From NCBI GenBank assembly GCA_963788215.1, contig CAWBFX010000010.1, positions 558,001-622,000 on the forward strand: a DNA stretch of 64,000 nt, in the 5' to 3' direction. Each line of letters begins with the position of its first letter. The first letter of the stretch is position 1. Source of the stretch: AC-32 sp963788215 (lineage in GTDB: Bacteria; Actinomycetota; Thermoleophilia; Gaiellales; Gaiellaceae). Under the pieces are notes generated by a model. That model did no database searches. It worked only from the letters and a program-made list of their open reading frames with translations, and was not told the DNA's origin. Position numbers and translations under genes: made by a program. Positions 24,539-34,448 of the stretch are shown one piece after another.

Positions 24539-24607
24539 CCCGCCCCGACGCGGGGGTGGGGAGAGCAGCCGGGCGTTTCGCGTTTCTAAGGGAGGTTTTG
24601 CCCGGTC

Positions 24608-26423
<1,816 letters not shown>

Positions 26424-26437
<14 letters not shown>

Positions 26438-27245
26438 TGCGCTCGAGGACCGCGGAGTAGTCGCGATCCTCACCCTCGGTCTCCGATAGCCACGAGCGCG
26501 CGGCCTCGACGAGCCTGAGGTCGAGGCCGAGCTCGGCGATCAGCTCAGCGTCCTTGCGCGCCAGGCGGAGAGGGAAGCGCGGAGGAAACTCGCCCGACTC
26601 GAGCGCGGGACGGCGGCGCTCCGCCTGCTCGGCGAGGGCGGTCCGGCCGAGCACGTCGAACGCCGCCTCCCGCGAGAGGCCGAGCGCGTCGGCGAGCGCC
26701 ACCGCCTCGCCTACCGCGCCGATCACGGTCAGCAGCGTCGAGTTGGCCACGAGCTTCGCGGCGGCGCCCGAGCCCGACGGGCCGACGTAGACCGGTTTGC
26801 CGAGGGTCTCGAGCAGCTCGCGGTGGCTCTCGAACACCGGCGCGTCGCCGCCGACGAAGATGGAGAGCGTTCCGGAATCAGCCTCGCTGATGCTGCCGAG
26901 CACCGGGGCGTCGAGGAGCGGGGCCTTCACGGCGCGCGCGAGTCGTTCGATCGCGGCCGGGCCGACCGTCGACATCTCGATCAGTGTGGTTCCGTCGCCC
27001 GCGCCGGCCGCGACGCCGTCTGGGCCTTCGGTGACGGCCTCGAGCGCGGACGGGTCGGCGACCATCGTGATCGCGACCTCTGAGCTCGCAGCCGCCTCGG
27101 CCGGGCTCGCCGCGAGGGGGACGCCGAGCCCTTCCGCCTTGGCAGGCGTCCGGTTCCAGACGGTCAGCTCATGGCCGGCGTCCAGGAGCCGCCGCGCAAT
27201 GCGGCTGCCCATCGCACCGAGACCGACGACTGCGACCTTCGCCAC
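26424..27245 (-). CDS. NAD(P)-dependent 3-hydroxyisobutyrate dehydrogenase-like oxidoreductase
   Basis: GTG 27245 gives a 273-residue protein beginning AKVAVVGLGAMGSRIARRLL, with the Rossmann motif GLGAMGSR. An ATG at 27278 is possible but would overlap the divergent LysE start. Other 6-phosphogluconate-dehydrogenase-superfamily marks are DAPVLGSISEADSGTLSIFV (substrate-binding D-A-P-V-x-G) and GSGAAAKLVANSTL, with the catalytic Lys in the A-A-K-L-V-x-N motif. Such enzymes oxidise beta-hydroxyacids or reduce semialdehydes. The substrate is unknown. The 3' end overlaps glmS by 14 bp on the opposite strand. Confidence 0.88.
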
Positions 27246-27254
27246 GCTGCGATC

Positions 27255-27863
27255 ATGCCGGAGATGGGCCTCGGTCAAGTTGCAGCGTTCCTCGGCGTCT
27301 CGCTCGTCGTGATCGTCACTCCCGGCCAGGACACGGCACTCACGGTGCGGAACACGCTCAGGTGCGGCCGGCGCGGCGGGGTACTGACTGCGCTCGGCGT
27401 GGTCACCGGCCAGCTGACCTGGGCGCTCGCCGCGAGCGCCGGGCTCTCGGCGTTGCTACTCGCGTCGCGGCCGCTCTTCGTCGGGCTGCGTGTGGCAGGC
27501 GCGGCGTACCTCGTATTCCTCGGCGCGCAGGCCCTCGTCGCGGCGATCCGCGGCCGCCCGCACGGCGCGGTCGGCGGCCGGCGCCGGGCCGCCTACCGTC
27601 AGGGCGTCCTCAGCAATCTCGGCAACCCGAAGATGGTCGTCTTCTTCACGAGCCTGCTGCCGCAGTTCGCGGCTTCGTTCGGCGGAATGCTCGCGCTCGG
27701 AGCCGCGTTCGCCTCGCTGACCCTGGCGTGGCTGTCGCTCTACGCCGTCGCGGTCGCGCGGGCAAAGACGATCCTGCTGCGGACCCGCGTGCGGCGCGGC
27801 CTGGACGCGCTCGCCGGGCTCGTGCTCGTCACGTTCGGCGTACGCCTGGCTACCGAAGCCTGA
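27255..27863 (+). CDS. LysE/RhtB-family amino acid exporter
   Basis: A 202-residue membrane protein from ATG 27255 (a second ATG at 27264 is also possible). Six hydrophobic segments and the family signature VTPGQDTALTVRNTLRCGRR, GVVTGQLTW and LSNLGNPKMVVFFTSLLPQF (about 120-140) place it in the LysE/RhtB superfamily, which exports amino acids or homoserine lactone-like compounds. It is divergent from the dehydrogenase with a 9-bp gap, and its end overlaps the convergent debranching enzyme by 14 bp. Confidence 0.9.
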   Translation: MPEMGLGQVAAFLGVSLVVIVTPGQDTALTVRNTLRCGRRGGVLTALGVVTGQLTWALAASAGLSALLLASRPLFVGLRVAGAAYLVFLGAQALVAAIRGRPHGAVGGRRRAAYRQGVLSNLGNPKMVVFFTSLLPQFAASFGGMLALGAAFASLTLAWLSLYAVAVARAKTILLRTRVRRGLDALAGLVLVTFGVRLATEA

Positions 27864-29805
27864 GCTTTCCGAGCGATTCCGGGAGGTGCGGCGACTGCCG
27901 CATCTTGCCGCCCGTCGCGTCGAGGCCGAGGAGCGTGCGCAACATCAGCAGCGGCGCGCCGGCCGCCCACGACTGCGGCTTCAGGGCGTGCGGATACTCG
28001 ACGGGCATGCGCGCCTCGTCGCGGGGGAACCCGGCGAAGACCTCCGGCAGCTGGTTCCCGAACGCTTCGGCCGCGTCGAACAGCGCCTCGCAGACACGTC
28101 CCGCCTCGTCCCGGAAGCCGTAACGACGCATTCCCTCGGCGCAGATCGCCGTGTCGTGAGGCCAGACGGTGCCGCAGTGGTAGGAGAGGGGGTTGTAGGC
28201 CCCGTCGCGCTCTGACATGGAGCGGATCCCCCAGCCGCTGAACATGTCGCCCCGCATCAGCGCCCGGACCGTCGAGCGCGCGCGCCGCTCGTCGACGATC
28301 CCGCTCCAGAGCAGGTGGCCGATGTTGCTCGTCAGGGAGTCGACCTGGTTCTTCTCGCCGTCGAGCGCGAGGGCGAAGTGGGCGCGGCCGCGGACCCAGA
28401 AGTCGCGGTTGAAGCGTCGCTTGAGGTCGGCGGCGTCGCGCTCGAGCCGTCGCGCCGTCTCGGGATCGGCCCAGACCTCGCGCATGAGCCGGGCAGCCGA
28501 GAGCCGCGCCGCGTAGGCGTAGCCCTGGATCTCGCAGGTCGCGATCGGCGGCTCGGCCTCGCGCCCGTCGGCGAAGCGGATCGAGTCGTCCGAGTCCTTC
28601 CAGCAGTGGTGGTCGAGCGCGTACTCGGATTCGGAGCGCTTCTTGTACTCGAGGTAGCCGTCGCCGTCGAGATCGGCCGGGCCTTCCATCCAGCCGATCG
28701 CAGCCCGGGCGTTCTGCTCCACGCGGCGGACGAAGGCGCGATCAGCCGTCCAGCGCTCGTACTCCTCGAGGACGATCAGCCACAGCAGCGTCGCGTCGTG
28801 CGTGCCGTAGTACGGCGTGTGCGGGATCTCATTCAGCGCGGCGAGGGTTCCGCGGCGCAGCTCGTGCGCGATCTTGCCGGGCTCCGCGTCTCGCCAGTTG
28901 TCCCACTCCGTCGCCTGCATCTCGGCGAGCGCCTCGAGGGTCGCCTGCGCGAGCTCGCCGTGAAACGGCAGCGCTTGATAGGCCGCCCAGAGGCTGTCCC
29001 GCCCGAAGACCGTCATGAACCACGGGATCCCCCCGCCCGGCATCGCCGTCCCGATCGTGACGTTGTCGGGGCGTACCCGCAACGCCGCGAGGTCGAGATT
29101 GCTCTGCCGGTAGGTCCGCCCGAGGGCGCCGTTCTCGGTCTCGAGGTCGGGCGTCTGCGCGAGCCAGTCGTGAAGCGAGAGCGGCATCTTCGGCGCGTGA
29201 TCGTGGAAGGCACAGCAGCGCAGCATCGGCGGGCGGCGGTCGCCGTCGACGACGGGGGTGATGTCGACGCAGAGATGCCAGGCCTCGCGCGGCCGGAGCC
29301 GCGCGCGGAAGCTCGCCTTCTTCCGGGTCACCCGCCCCTTCCGGCTGAACGTGAGGACCGTCCCGCGCCGGTAGCCGCGCCGCTCGTGCCACAGGGTGAC
29401 CGAGCGCGCCGACGTGTCGGCCCAGCTGCGGCCCGCGCCGTTGCCGTCCTTCTGGGCCTCGAAGACGTCCGCGAAGTCCGAGCCGTAGCTGAGGTCGATC
29501 CGCACCTCCCTCGGCTCGTCGTCGAGGTTCTGGACGACGAGGTCCTCGTGCATGCCCTCGCTCACGAAGCGGTCCCGGCGGACGCCGACCTTCTCGTCGC
29601 CGCCGACGATGCGTGCCGAGTAGTAGTCGACGCGACGGCTCGAGAGCGGCTCCACGGGCTCGCCGTCGACGAGCAGGTGCCAGCTCGAGAGATGGCGCAC
29701 GTCCTGGTAGAAGAAGCCCTCGGCCTCCTCCGCCTCGACGTCGCCGCACGCGTCCGAGTACATGAACGTGCAGCCGTCGAGGATGATCAGGTCGCCGTTT
29801 TCCAC
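27850..29805 (-). CDS. Glycogen-debranching-like enzyme (GDE N-terminal plus six-hairpin glycosidase)
   Basis: The 651-residue protein starts at GTG 29805. Residues about 1-205 match the N-terminal domain of bacterial amylo-alpha-1,6-glucosidase-like proteins (GFFYQDVRHLSSWHLLVDG and SARIVGGDEKVGVRRDRFVS). The catalytic (alpha/alpha)6 barrel follows, with AMPGGGIPWFMTVFGRDSLW near 265-285, LAEMQATEWDNWRDAEPGKI, FYQ-type helices, and LSYHCGTVWPHDTAICAEGM near 560-580. The family acts on alpha-glucans or related sugars in the cytoplasm. The exact linkage hydrolysed is unknown. No other glycogen genes are adjacent. Confidence 0.85.
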   Translation of the reverse strand: MENGDLIILDGCTFMYSDACGDVEAEEAEGFFYQDVRHLSSWHLLVDGEPVEPLSSRRVDYYSARIVGGDEKVGVRRDRFVSEGMHEDLVVQNLDDEPREVRIDLSYGSDFADVFEAQKDGNGAGRSWADTSARSVTLWHERRGYRRGTVLTFSRKGRVTRKKASFRARLRPREAWHLCVDITPVVDGDRRPPMLRCCAFHDHAPKMPLSLHDWLAQTPDLETENGALGRTYRQSNLDLAALRVRPDNVTIGTAMPGGGIPWFMTVFGRDSLWAAYQALPFHGELAQATLEALAEMQATEWDNWRDAEPGKIAHELRRGTLAALNEIPHTPYYGTHDATLLWLIVLEEYERWTADRAFVRRVEQNARAAIGWMEGPADLDGDGYLEYKKRSESEYALDHHCWKDSDDSIRFADGREAEPPIATCEIQGYAYAARLSAARLMREVWADPETARRLERDAADLKRRFNRDFWVRGRAHFALALDGEKNQVDSLTSNIGHLLWSGIVDERRARSTVRALMRGDMFSGWGIRSMSERDGAYNPLSYHCGTVWPHDTAICAEGMRRYGFRDEAGRVCEALFDAAEAFGNQLPEVFAGFPRDEARMPVEYPHALKPQSWAAGAPLLMLRTLLGLDATGGKMRQSPHLPESLGKLRLR

Positions 29806-29850
29806 GGAGGCGTTTTTCCGCCGTCGTGGCTTCGCGAATCACGCGAGCGG

Positions 29851-29856
29851 TAGCCT
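29851..29856 (+). promoter_or_regulatory. Putative leaderless -10 box (TAGCCT) for the permease-YHS gene
   Basis: TAGCCT is followed by 6 nt and GTG 29863 (4 nt if GTG 29861 is used). Confidence 0.4.
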
Positions 29857-29862
29857 CGCCGT

Positions 29863-31095
29863 GTGGATGTGCTCACACAAATCGGGCAGGGACTCTGGAA
29901 CGCGTTCCAGATGGCCTGGGAGGTCTGGTGGGCGCTCGTGCTCGGGTTCGTGCTCTCCGGAATCGTGCAGGCGTGGGTGCCGCGGGAGCGGATGGAACGG
30001 GCGCTGGGCGGGCGCGGGCCGCGCACGGTCGCGCTCGCGACGGGCCTCGGCGCGGCCTCGTCCTCCTGCAGCTACGCGGCCGTCGCGATCGCGAAGTCGA
30101 TCTTCCAGAAGGGCGGCAGCCTGGCCGGCGCGATGGTGTTCCAGTTCGCCTCGACGAACCTCGTCTTCGAGCTCGGAATCGTGCTCTGGGTCTTCATCGG
30201 CTGGCAGTTCACCTTCGCCGAGCTCGTCGGCGGCGTGCTTCTGATCGCCCTCATGTGGCTCGGGATCCGGCTGCTCGTCACGCGCCGCGAGGAAGAGGAG
30301 GCGCGAGAGCGCGCCCTCGCCGCCAGCACCGGGCACGAGCACCACTCGGCAGGCGGCGCGTCGCGGTTCCTCTCCGTCGAGGCGTGGTCGGATGTCGCCC
30401 ACAACTTCCGCGGCGACGCGCAGATGCTCTGGAAGGAGATCACAGCCGGCTTCCTGATCGCCGGCTTCATCGCGCTGCTGCCGATGGATTTCTTCAACGG
30501 GCTCTTCCTGACCGACAGAGGCGGCACCGGGCAGCTGCTCGAGAACGTCGTCCTCGGCCCCGTCGTCGCTGTGCTCGCGTTCGTCTGCTCGGTCGGCAAC
30601 GTGCCGCTCGCGGCGGTCCTCTGGGCCGGCGGGATCTCGTTCGCGGGCGTGATCTCGTTCATCTACGCCGACCTGCTGATCATCCCGCTCGTGCTCGTCT
30701 ACCGGCGCTACTACGGCGGCCGCCTGACGGTCGTGATCGTCGGGCTGATGTTCGCCGCGATCGTGGTCTCCGCGCTCGCCGTCGACGGGATCTTCAGCGC
30801 GGCCGGGCTCGTTCCGAGCGAGCGGCCCTCGATCGACTCGATCGCGGCCCGCGGGATCTCGTGGAACTACACGACCGCGCTCAACATCGTGTTCACGCTC
30901 GTGGCCGCCGGGCTGGTCGCCCTGACGCTGCGCCGCGGCGCGCGCGACCCGGTTTGCGGGATGACGGTCGACCGGCGCAAGGCGCTCACGCTGGACGTGG
31001 ACGGGCACACGTACTACTTCTGCGGGCCGGGCTGCCGCGCGAAGTTCGAGGCCCGGTCGGAACCTAAGGCAGAGGTGGCGGCGGAGGCAGGTTGA
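29863..31095 (+). CDS. Permease (DUF318/ArsP-like) fused to a C-terminal YHS metal-binding domain
   Basis: A 410-residue protein. The first 355 residues hold about eight helices in two halves with the conserved cysteine motifs ASSSCSYAAVAIAKSIFQKG (about 67-85) and FVCSVGNVPLAAVLWAGG (about 245-262), typical of the permease family that includes ArsP and SO0444-type efflux proteins. A His-containing cytoplasmic linker (GHEHHS) lies at about 160. The last 50 residues are a YHS domain, DPVCGMTVDRRKALTLDVDG followed by YYFCGPGCRAKF, which binds metal through Cys. Export of a metal or metalloid is the likely role; the substrate is inferred only. Confidence 0.85.
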   Translation: MDVLTQIGQGLWNAFQMAWEVWWALVLGFVLSGIVQAWVPRERMERALGGRGPRTVALATGLGAASSSCSYAAVAIAKSIFQKGGSLAGAMVFQFASTNLVFELGIVLWVFIGWQFTFAELVGGVLLIALMWLGIRLLVTRREEEEARERALAASTGHEHHSAGGASRFLSVEAWSDVAHNFRGDAQMLWKEITAGFLIAGFIALLPMDFFNGLFLTDRGGTGQLLENVVLGPVVAVLAFVCSVGNVPLAAVLWAGGISFAGVISFIYADLLIIPLVLVYRRYYGGRLTVVIVGLMFAAIVVSALAVDGIFSAAGLVPSERPSIDSIAARGISWNYTTALNIVFTLVAAGLVALTLRRGARDPVCGMTVDRRKALTLDVDGHTYYFCGPGCRAKFEARSEPKAEVAAEAG

Positions 31096-32095
31096 TCGGC
31101 GGCGCCGGTGGAAGCGGCGGCACGGGCGGCAGCGGCGGCACCGGCGGAAGGTGCGGAGGCGGCGGAATCTCGATTCCGCCGGGCGGCGGAGGCGGCGCGG
31201 GAGCCGGCGGAGGCGGGGCGGCGGGCGGCGGTACGGCCACGACCGTGCGCCCGGGATGCGTTGCGTGGCTGACGGCCAGGCCGGTCGAGCGCGTGGTCGT
31301 CCCCGAGGCGCGCCGGGCGTGTCGCGCCTTCCGGTGCGCGGCCGGCTTCGCAGCGTGCTTCTGAACCGACTGGTGCCGGGCGGCCACCTGTGTCCGCGAG
31401 GCCTGCGCATGGCTCTTCGGCGGCGTGGAGGCCAATGCTCCCTGGATCTGCTGCCGGAGCGCCGGGTCCGCCGCGGAGACGACCACGATCACGGCTGCCG
31501 TCGCCGCCAGCTTCGCCGCGGCTCCTCCGAGCAGCGACTTCGCCCACGCGGCGAGCGAGCCGAGGTTGCCGAGCGCCGCGACGCGCGAGCGGTCGAGCCT
31601 GCGGGCGAGCGAGCGCCGCGCGCGGAAGAGCAGGGTCTCGACCGCGGCCTCGGTGACGCCGAGCTCCTGGGCGATCTCCCGGTAGGAGAGGCCCTGCCAC
31701 TCCCGGAGCAGGATCGCCCGCTGCTGGTTCGGCGCGAGCCGGGAGAGCGCGTCGGCCAGGCCGTCGAGCTCCACGGCCGGCTCGTGCTCCGGCGCGGGAA
31801 GCGTCGCGATCCCCTCCGGGCTCTGCGCGACTTCGAGGCGCCCGCGTCGCCACGCTGCGCGGCGCCGCTCGCGGCAGACGTTCTCGGCGATCTTGAAGAG
31901 CCAGGCGAGCTCGGAGCGCGGCGTGGTTCCCTGCCGCAGCCCGCGGTAGGCGTTGATGAAGGTCTGCTGGACAGCGTCCTCGGCATCCTCACGGCTCCGC
32001 AGCCGGCGCAGGCAGTAGCCGAGAATCCGGCGCGAGTGCCGCTCGAAGAGCGAGCCGAGCTCGGCCTCGAGCGGATCGACGGGAAGCGAGCTCAC
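31064..32095 (-). CDS. Sigma-70-family (ECF-type) factor with membrane helix and polyproline tail
   Basis: The 343-residue protein starts at GTG 32095. Residues about 10-80 are sigma region 2 (FERHSRRILGYCLRRLRSRE, then DAVQQTFINAYRGL) and about 120-170 region 4 (LAPNQQRAILLREWQGLSYR, EIAQELGVTEAAVETLLFRA). After this comes a hydrophobic helix near 203-217 (AAKLAATAAVIVVVS), a basic Ala/His/Lys stretch, and a 55-residue tail made mostly of Pro. ECF factors normally end after region 4. A helix plus polyproline tail suggests anchoring in the membrane with an external tail, possibly self-regulation without a separate anti-sigma. The 3' end overlaps the permease gene by 32 bp. Confidence 0.85.
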   Translation of the reverse strand: MSSLPVDPLEAELGSLFERHSRRILGYCLRRLRSREDAEDAVQQTFINAYRGLRQGTTPRSELAWLFKIAENVCRERRRAAWRRGRLEVAQSPEGIATLPAPEHEPAVELDGLADALSRLAPNQQRAILLREWQGLSYREIAQELGVTEAAVETLLFRARRSLARRLDRSRVAALGNLGSLAAWAKSLLGGAAAKLAATAAVIVVVSAADPALRQQIQGALASTPPKSHAQASRTQVAARHQSVQKHAAKPAAHRKARHARRASGTTTRSTGLAVSHATHPGRTVVAVPPPAAPPPPAPAPPPPPGGIEIPPPPHLPPVPPLPPVPPLPPAPPINLPPPPPLP

Positions 32096-32164
32096 GTCCG
32101 CGCCATACCCATTTCACGCGTTGTCAGTCCCGTAGCACTGAAATCCCTCGAACGGGGTACGGTT

Positions 32165-32503
32165 ATGCCCGAGAGGAGGTACGAGCAGGTGCGCGTCTGC
32201 GCCGAGTGTGGTGGGCAGCTCGAATCGGCGTTCCGGTTCTGTCCCTGGTGCGCCGCCCCTCAGCGCAGCAAGCTCGTCGAGTTCTTCCGCGCGCATCCGC
32301 GTGACGACGGAAAGGCGCTCCGCGTCTCGCGGTACCTGACGGACGAGCCGCACGTGCGCTTCAGCGTCTGGAGCGTCGAGGGCGTCGCGGAAGCCGCGGT
32401 CTCGCTCGACGAGGACGAGGCCGAACGCCTTTCGCTCTTCCTGTCCGCGCCTGAGGTCAGGCGTCCGCGGCCGCTCGACCGGATCCGCGCGCTGATTCGC
32501 TAG
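32165..32503 (+). CDS. Zinc-ribbon protein of unknown function
   Basis: The 112-residue protein starts at ATG 32165. Two CxxC knuckles at the N-terminus (CAECGGQLES and FCPWCAAPQ) form a zinc ribbon (residues about 12-35). A basic linker and a C-terminal alpha-beta part follow (RVSRYLTDEPHVRFSVWSVE, AAVSLDEDEAERLSLFL). The function is not recognised. It is divergent from the membrane-anchored sigma factor (69-bp gap), and its stop overlaps the convergent mreB end by 4 bp. Regulation by the sigma factor is possible but unproven. Confidence 0.7.
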   Translation: MPERRYEQVRVCAECGGQLESAFRFCPWCAAPQRSKLVEFFRAHPRDDGKALRVSRYLTDEPHVRFSVWSVEGVAEAAVSLDEDEAERLSLFLSAPEVRRPRPLDRIRALIR

Positions 32504-33537
32504 CGATAGACCCGGCGCTGGGCCTTGGCGCTCCGCTCGAGCGTCTCGAGCTCGTCCAGGCTTCGGCCGGCGCCTTCGGCGACGCACGTCAGCGGCGACT
32601 CGGCGAGCTGCACCGGGAGCCCGACCTCGTGCTTGAGCCGGTCGCCGATCCCGCGCAGGAGCGACCCGCCGCCCGCGAGCACGATTCCACGCTCGGCGAC
32701 GTCGGCCGCGAGCTCGGGCGGCGTGCGCTCGAGGGTGTCCTTGACCGCGGCGACGATGCGCGCGACCGGCGGCTCGAGCGCGCGCCGGACGTCGTCGGCG
32801 CCGAGCGTCACGCGCCGCAATAGCCCGGTGACCAGATCTCGTCCGGCGACCTGCGTCTCCTGCAGCCCCCCGTCGACCGTCCATGCCGACCCGATGGCGA
32901 TCTTGGCCGTCTCGGCCGTCTCCTGTCCGATCAGCAGCTTGTGGGCGTTCTTGACGTAGTCGACGATCGCCTCGTCCAGCTCGTACCCGCCCACGCGGAT
33001 CGACTCCCAGACGACCATCCCGCCGAGCGAGATGACCGCGACCTCCGTGGTGCCGCCGCCGATGTCGATCACCATGCTGGCGACGGCCTCGCCGACGGGC
33101 AGGTTCGCGCCGATCGCGGCGGCCATCGGCTCCTCGATCAGGAACACGCCGCGGGCCCCCGCGGATCTGGTGGCCTCGTCGACCGCGCGCCGCTCGACGT
33201 CGGTGATCCCGCTCGGGACGCAGAGAACGACGCGCGCGAACGCGAAGCGGCCGCCCGCGGCCTTGCTGATGAAGTGGCGGAGCATCTGCTCGGTGATCTC
33301 GAAGTCGGCGATCACGCCGTGGCGCAGCGGGCGCGTCGCGCGGATCGTCGCCGGCGTCCGGCCGATCATGCGCCGCGCCTCCTCGCCAACCGCGTGTACC
33401 CGGCCGGTCTCCTCCGAGAACGCGACCACCGACGGCTCGAACAGGACGATTCCGCGGCCGCGGATGAAGACGAGCGTGTTCGCCGTCCCTAGATCCACCG
33501 CCAGGTCACGGCCGCCGAAAGACCCCCGCAGTCGCAT
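32500..33537 (-). CDS. mreB: Rod shape-determining protein MreB
   Basis: This 345-residue bacterial actin starts at ATG 33537. Phosphate 1 motif: DLAVDLGTANTLVFIRGRGI (about 10-30). Further marks: EPSVVAFSEETGRVHAVGEE, GVFLIEEPMAAAIGANLPVG, phosphate 2 motif VIDIGGGTTEVAVISLGGMV (about 155) and the adenosine motif GIVLAGGGSLLRGIGDRL (about 288-305). MreB filaments guide cell-wall synthesis in rods. No mreC, mreD or rodA genes are adjacent, so it stands alone here, as in genomes with several mreB copies. It is preceded by a strong terminator that ends the upstream secreted-protein gene. Confidence 0.95.
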   Translation of the reverse strand: MRLRGSFGGRDLAVDLGTANTLVFIRGRGIVLFEPSVVAFSEETGRVHAVGEEARRMIGRTPATIRATRPLRHGVIADFEITEQMLRHFISKAAGGRFAFARVVLCVPSGITDVERRAVDEATRSAGARGVFLIEEPMAAAIGANLPVGEAVASMVIDIGGGTTEVAVISLGGMVVWESIRVGGYELDEAIVDYVKNAHKLLIGQETAETAKIAIGSAWTVDGGLQETQVAGRDLVTGLLRRVTLGADDVRRALEPPVARIVAAVKDTLERTPPELAADVAERGIVLAGGGSLLRGIGDRLKHEVGLPVQLAESPLTCVAEGAGRSLDELETLERSAKAQRRVYR

Positions 33538-33557
33538 GCGCGGACCCTAGCTGGGAA

Positions 33558-33590
33558 ACGCGAAAGGCCGCACAGGGCGGCCTTTCGCGT
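33558..33590 (-). terminator. Strong hairpin terminator of the tandem-domain secreted protein gene
   Basis: ACGCGAAAGGCCGC (33558-33571) pairs perfectly over 14 bp with GCGGCCTTTCGCGT (33577-33590) around ACAGG. It lies 18 bp past the stop of the gene ending at 33609 and upstream of mreB. Confidence 0.8.
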
Positions 33591-33608
33591 GGGGAGGATG
33601 AGGCGCTG

Positions 33609-34340
33609 CTAGGCGCCCGCGCCAGGCTCGTGGTCGCCGACGTGGTTCGCCGGGACCGACTCGACCTGGCCGAGGGAGTACGACTGCGGTGCGCGGATCC
33701 GGACCGAGATCCGGTCGCCGACGACCAGTTGGGAGGGAGAGATCACCGTCGGCACGCCGCCCTGCCAGAGGACGAAGATCGTGTGCGCGTCGTAGGTGAA
33801 GGTCTGGTCGAGCGGCGCTCCGAGCATCGCCCGCAACGAGCGGAGGTTGCCGTTACGGATGTGGAGCGTGAAGTGCCCGCCTGACGCCGGAGCGTCGAGC
33901 GTGCCGATGAAGAGCCAGAGTGGGCGACGGGGGAATCGCCCGGTGGGGCCGTTGTCCGCGACCCGGCGGGCGGGCGTGGACTCGATCTCGGACAGCGACG
34001 CGCTGCGCGCGGCCGGGACCTTGACGCTGACGCGGTCTCCCGCGACGAGGTTCGACTCCTGGACGACGGTGGGGACGCCGTGCGTCCAGCGGATGTACTG
34101 CGTGTTCGGGCCGACCGCGAAGTGCTGCGAGTCGCCCTGGCCGATCAGCTTCCGCAGCGCGGCGTGGCTGCCGCCGTTGACGTCGACGTACAGCGACGTC
34201 GAGCTGCCGGCGTCGGCGAGGAGGCGGCCGTTGAAGACGTACGTGATGTTCGAGCTCTGCCGGGCGGCGAGCGAGCTCGACGTGCCTGCCGTCGCAACCA
34301 CGAGGGCGACGAGCATGAGGTACAGGAGGTTGCGCTTCAT
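33609..34340 (-). CDS. Secreted protein with two tandem beta-rich repeats (DUF5666-like)
   Basis: The 243-residue protein begins MKRNLLYLMLVALVVATAGT, a signal peptide, with an AGCTCG/GGAG-type site before the ATG at 34340. The mature part consists of two homologous units of about 95 residues, at about 32-130 and 142-238. Each carries an F-x-G-x-L strand, an L-R-x-L/M segment, a Q-Y-I-R-W/I-F-V-L-W segment followed by G-V-P-T-V, and a V-G/A-G-D-R-(I/V)-S-V strand. The pattern resembles DUF5666-type domains. Internal duplication is clear, and the function is unknown. It probably sits at the cell surface. Confidence 0.78.
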   Translation of the reverse strand: MKRNLLYLMLVALVVATAGTSSSLAARQSSNITYVFNGRLLADAGSSTSLYVDVNGGSHAALRKLIGQGDSQHFAVGPNTQYIRWTHGVPTVVQESNLVAGDRVSVKVPAARSASLSEIESTPARRVADNGPTGRFPRRPLWLFIGTLDAPASGGHFTLHIRNGNLRSLRAMLGAPLDQTFTYDAHTIFVLWQGGVPTVISPSQLVVGDRISVRIRAPQSYSLGQVESVPANHVGDHEPGAGA

Positions 34341-34448
34341 CCGAGCTCCTTCATCGAGGGGACGAACGGATCGTGGCTCTGCGTTGTCAGGCGCCGATTA
34401 GCCACCTGTTAGGGCCGCGTAAATCGTTCGTCGTGGAAAGATGGGCAG

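Noticed and set aside
24538..24607. glmS ribozyme/riboswitch
   Set aside because: The 70-bp interval is too short and lacks the ribozyme core, which is a Firmicutes-type feature.
31092..31364. Glycine-rich plus-strand frame resembling a PE-PGRS-like protein
   Set aside because: It is the complement of the polyproline tail of the sigma factor, whose sigma regions are clearly coding on the other strand.
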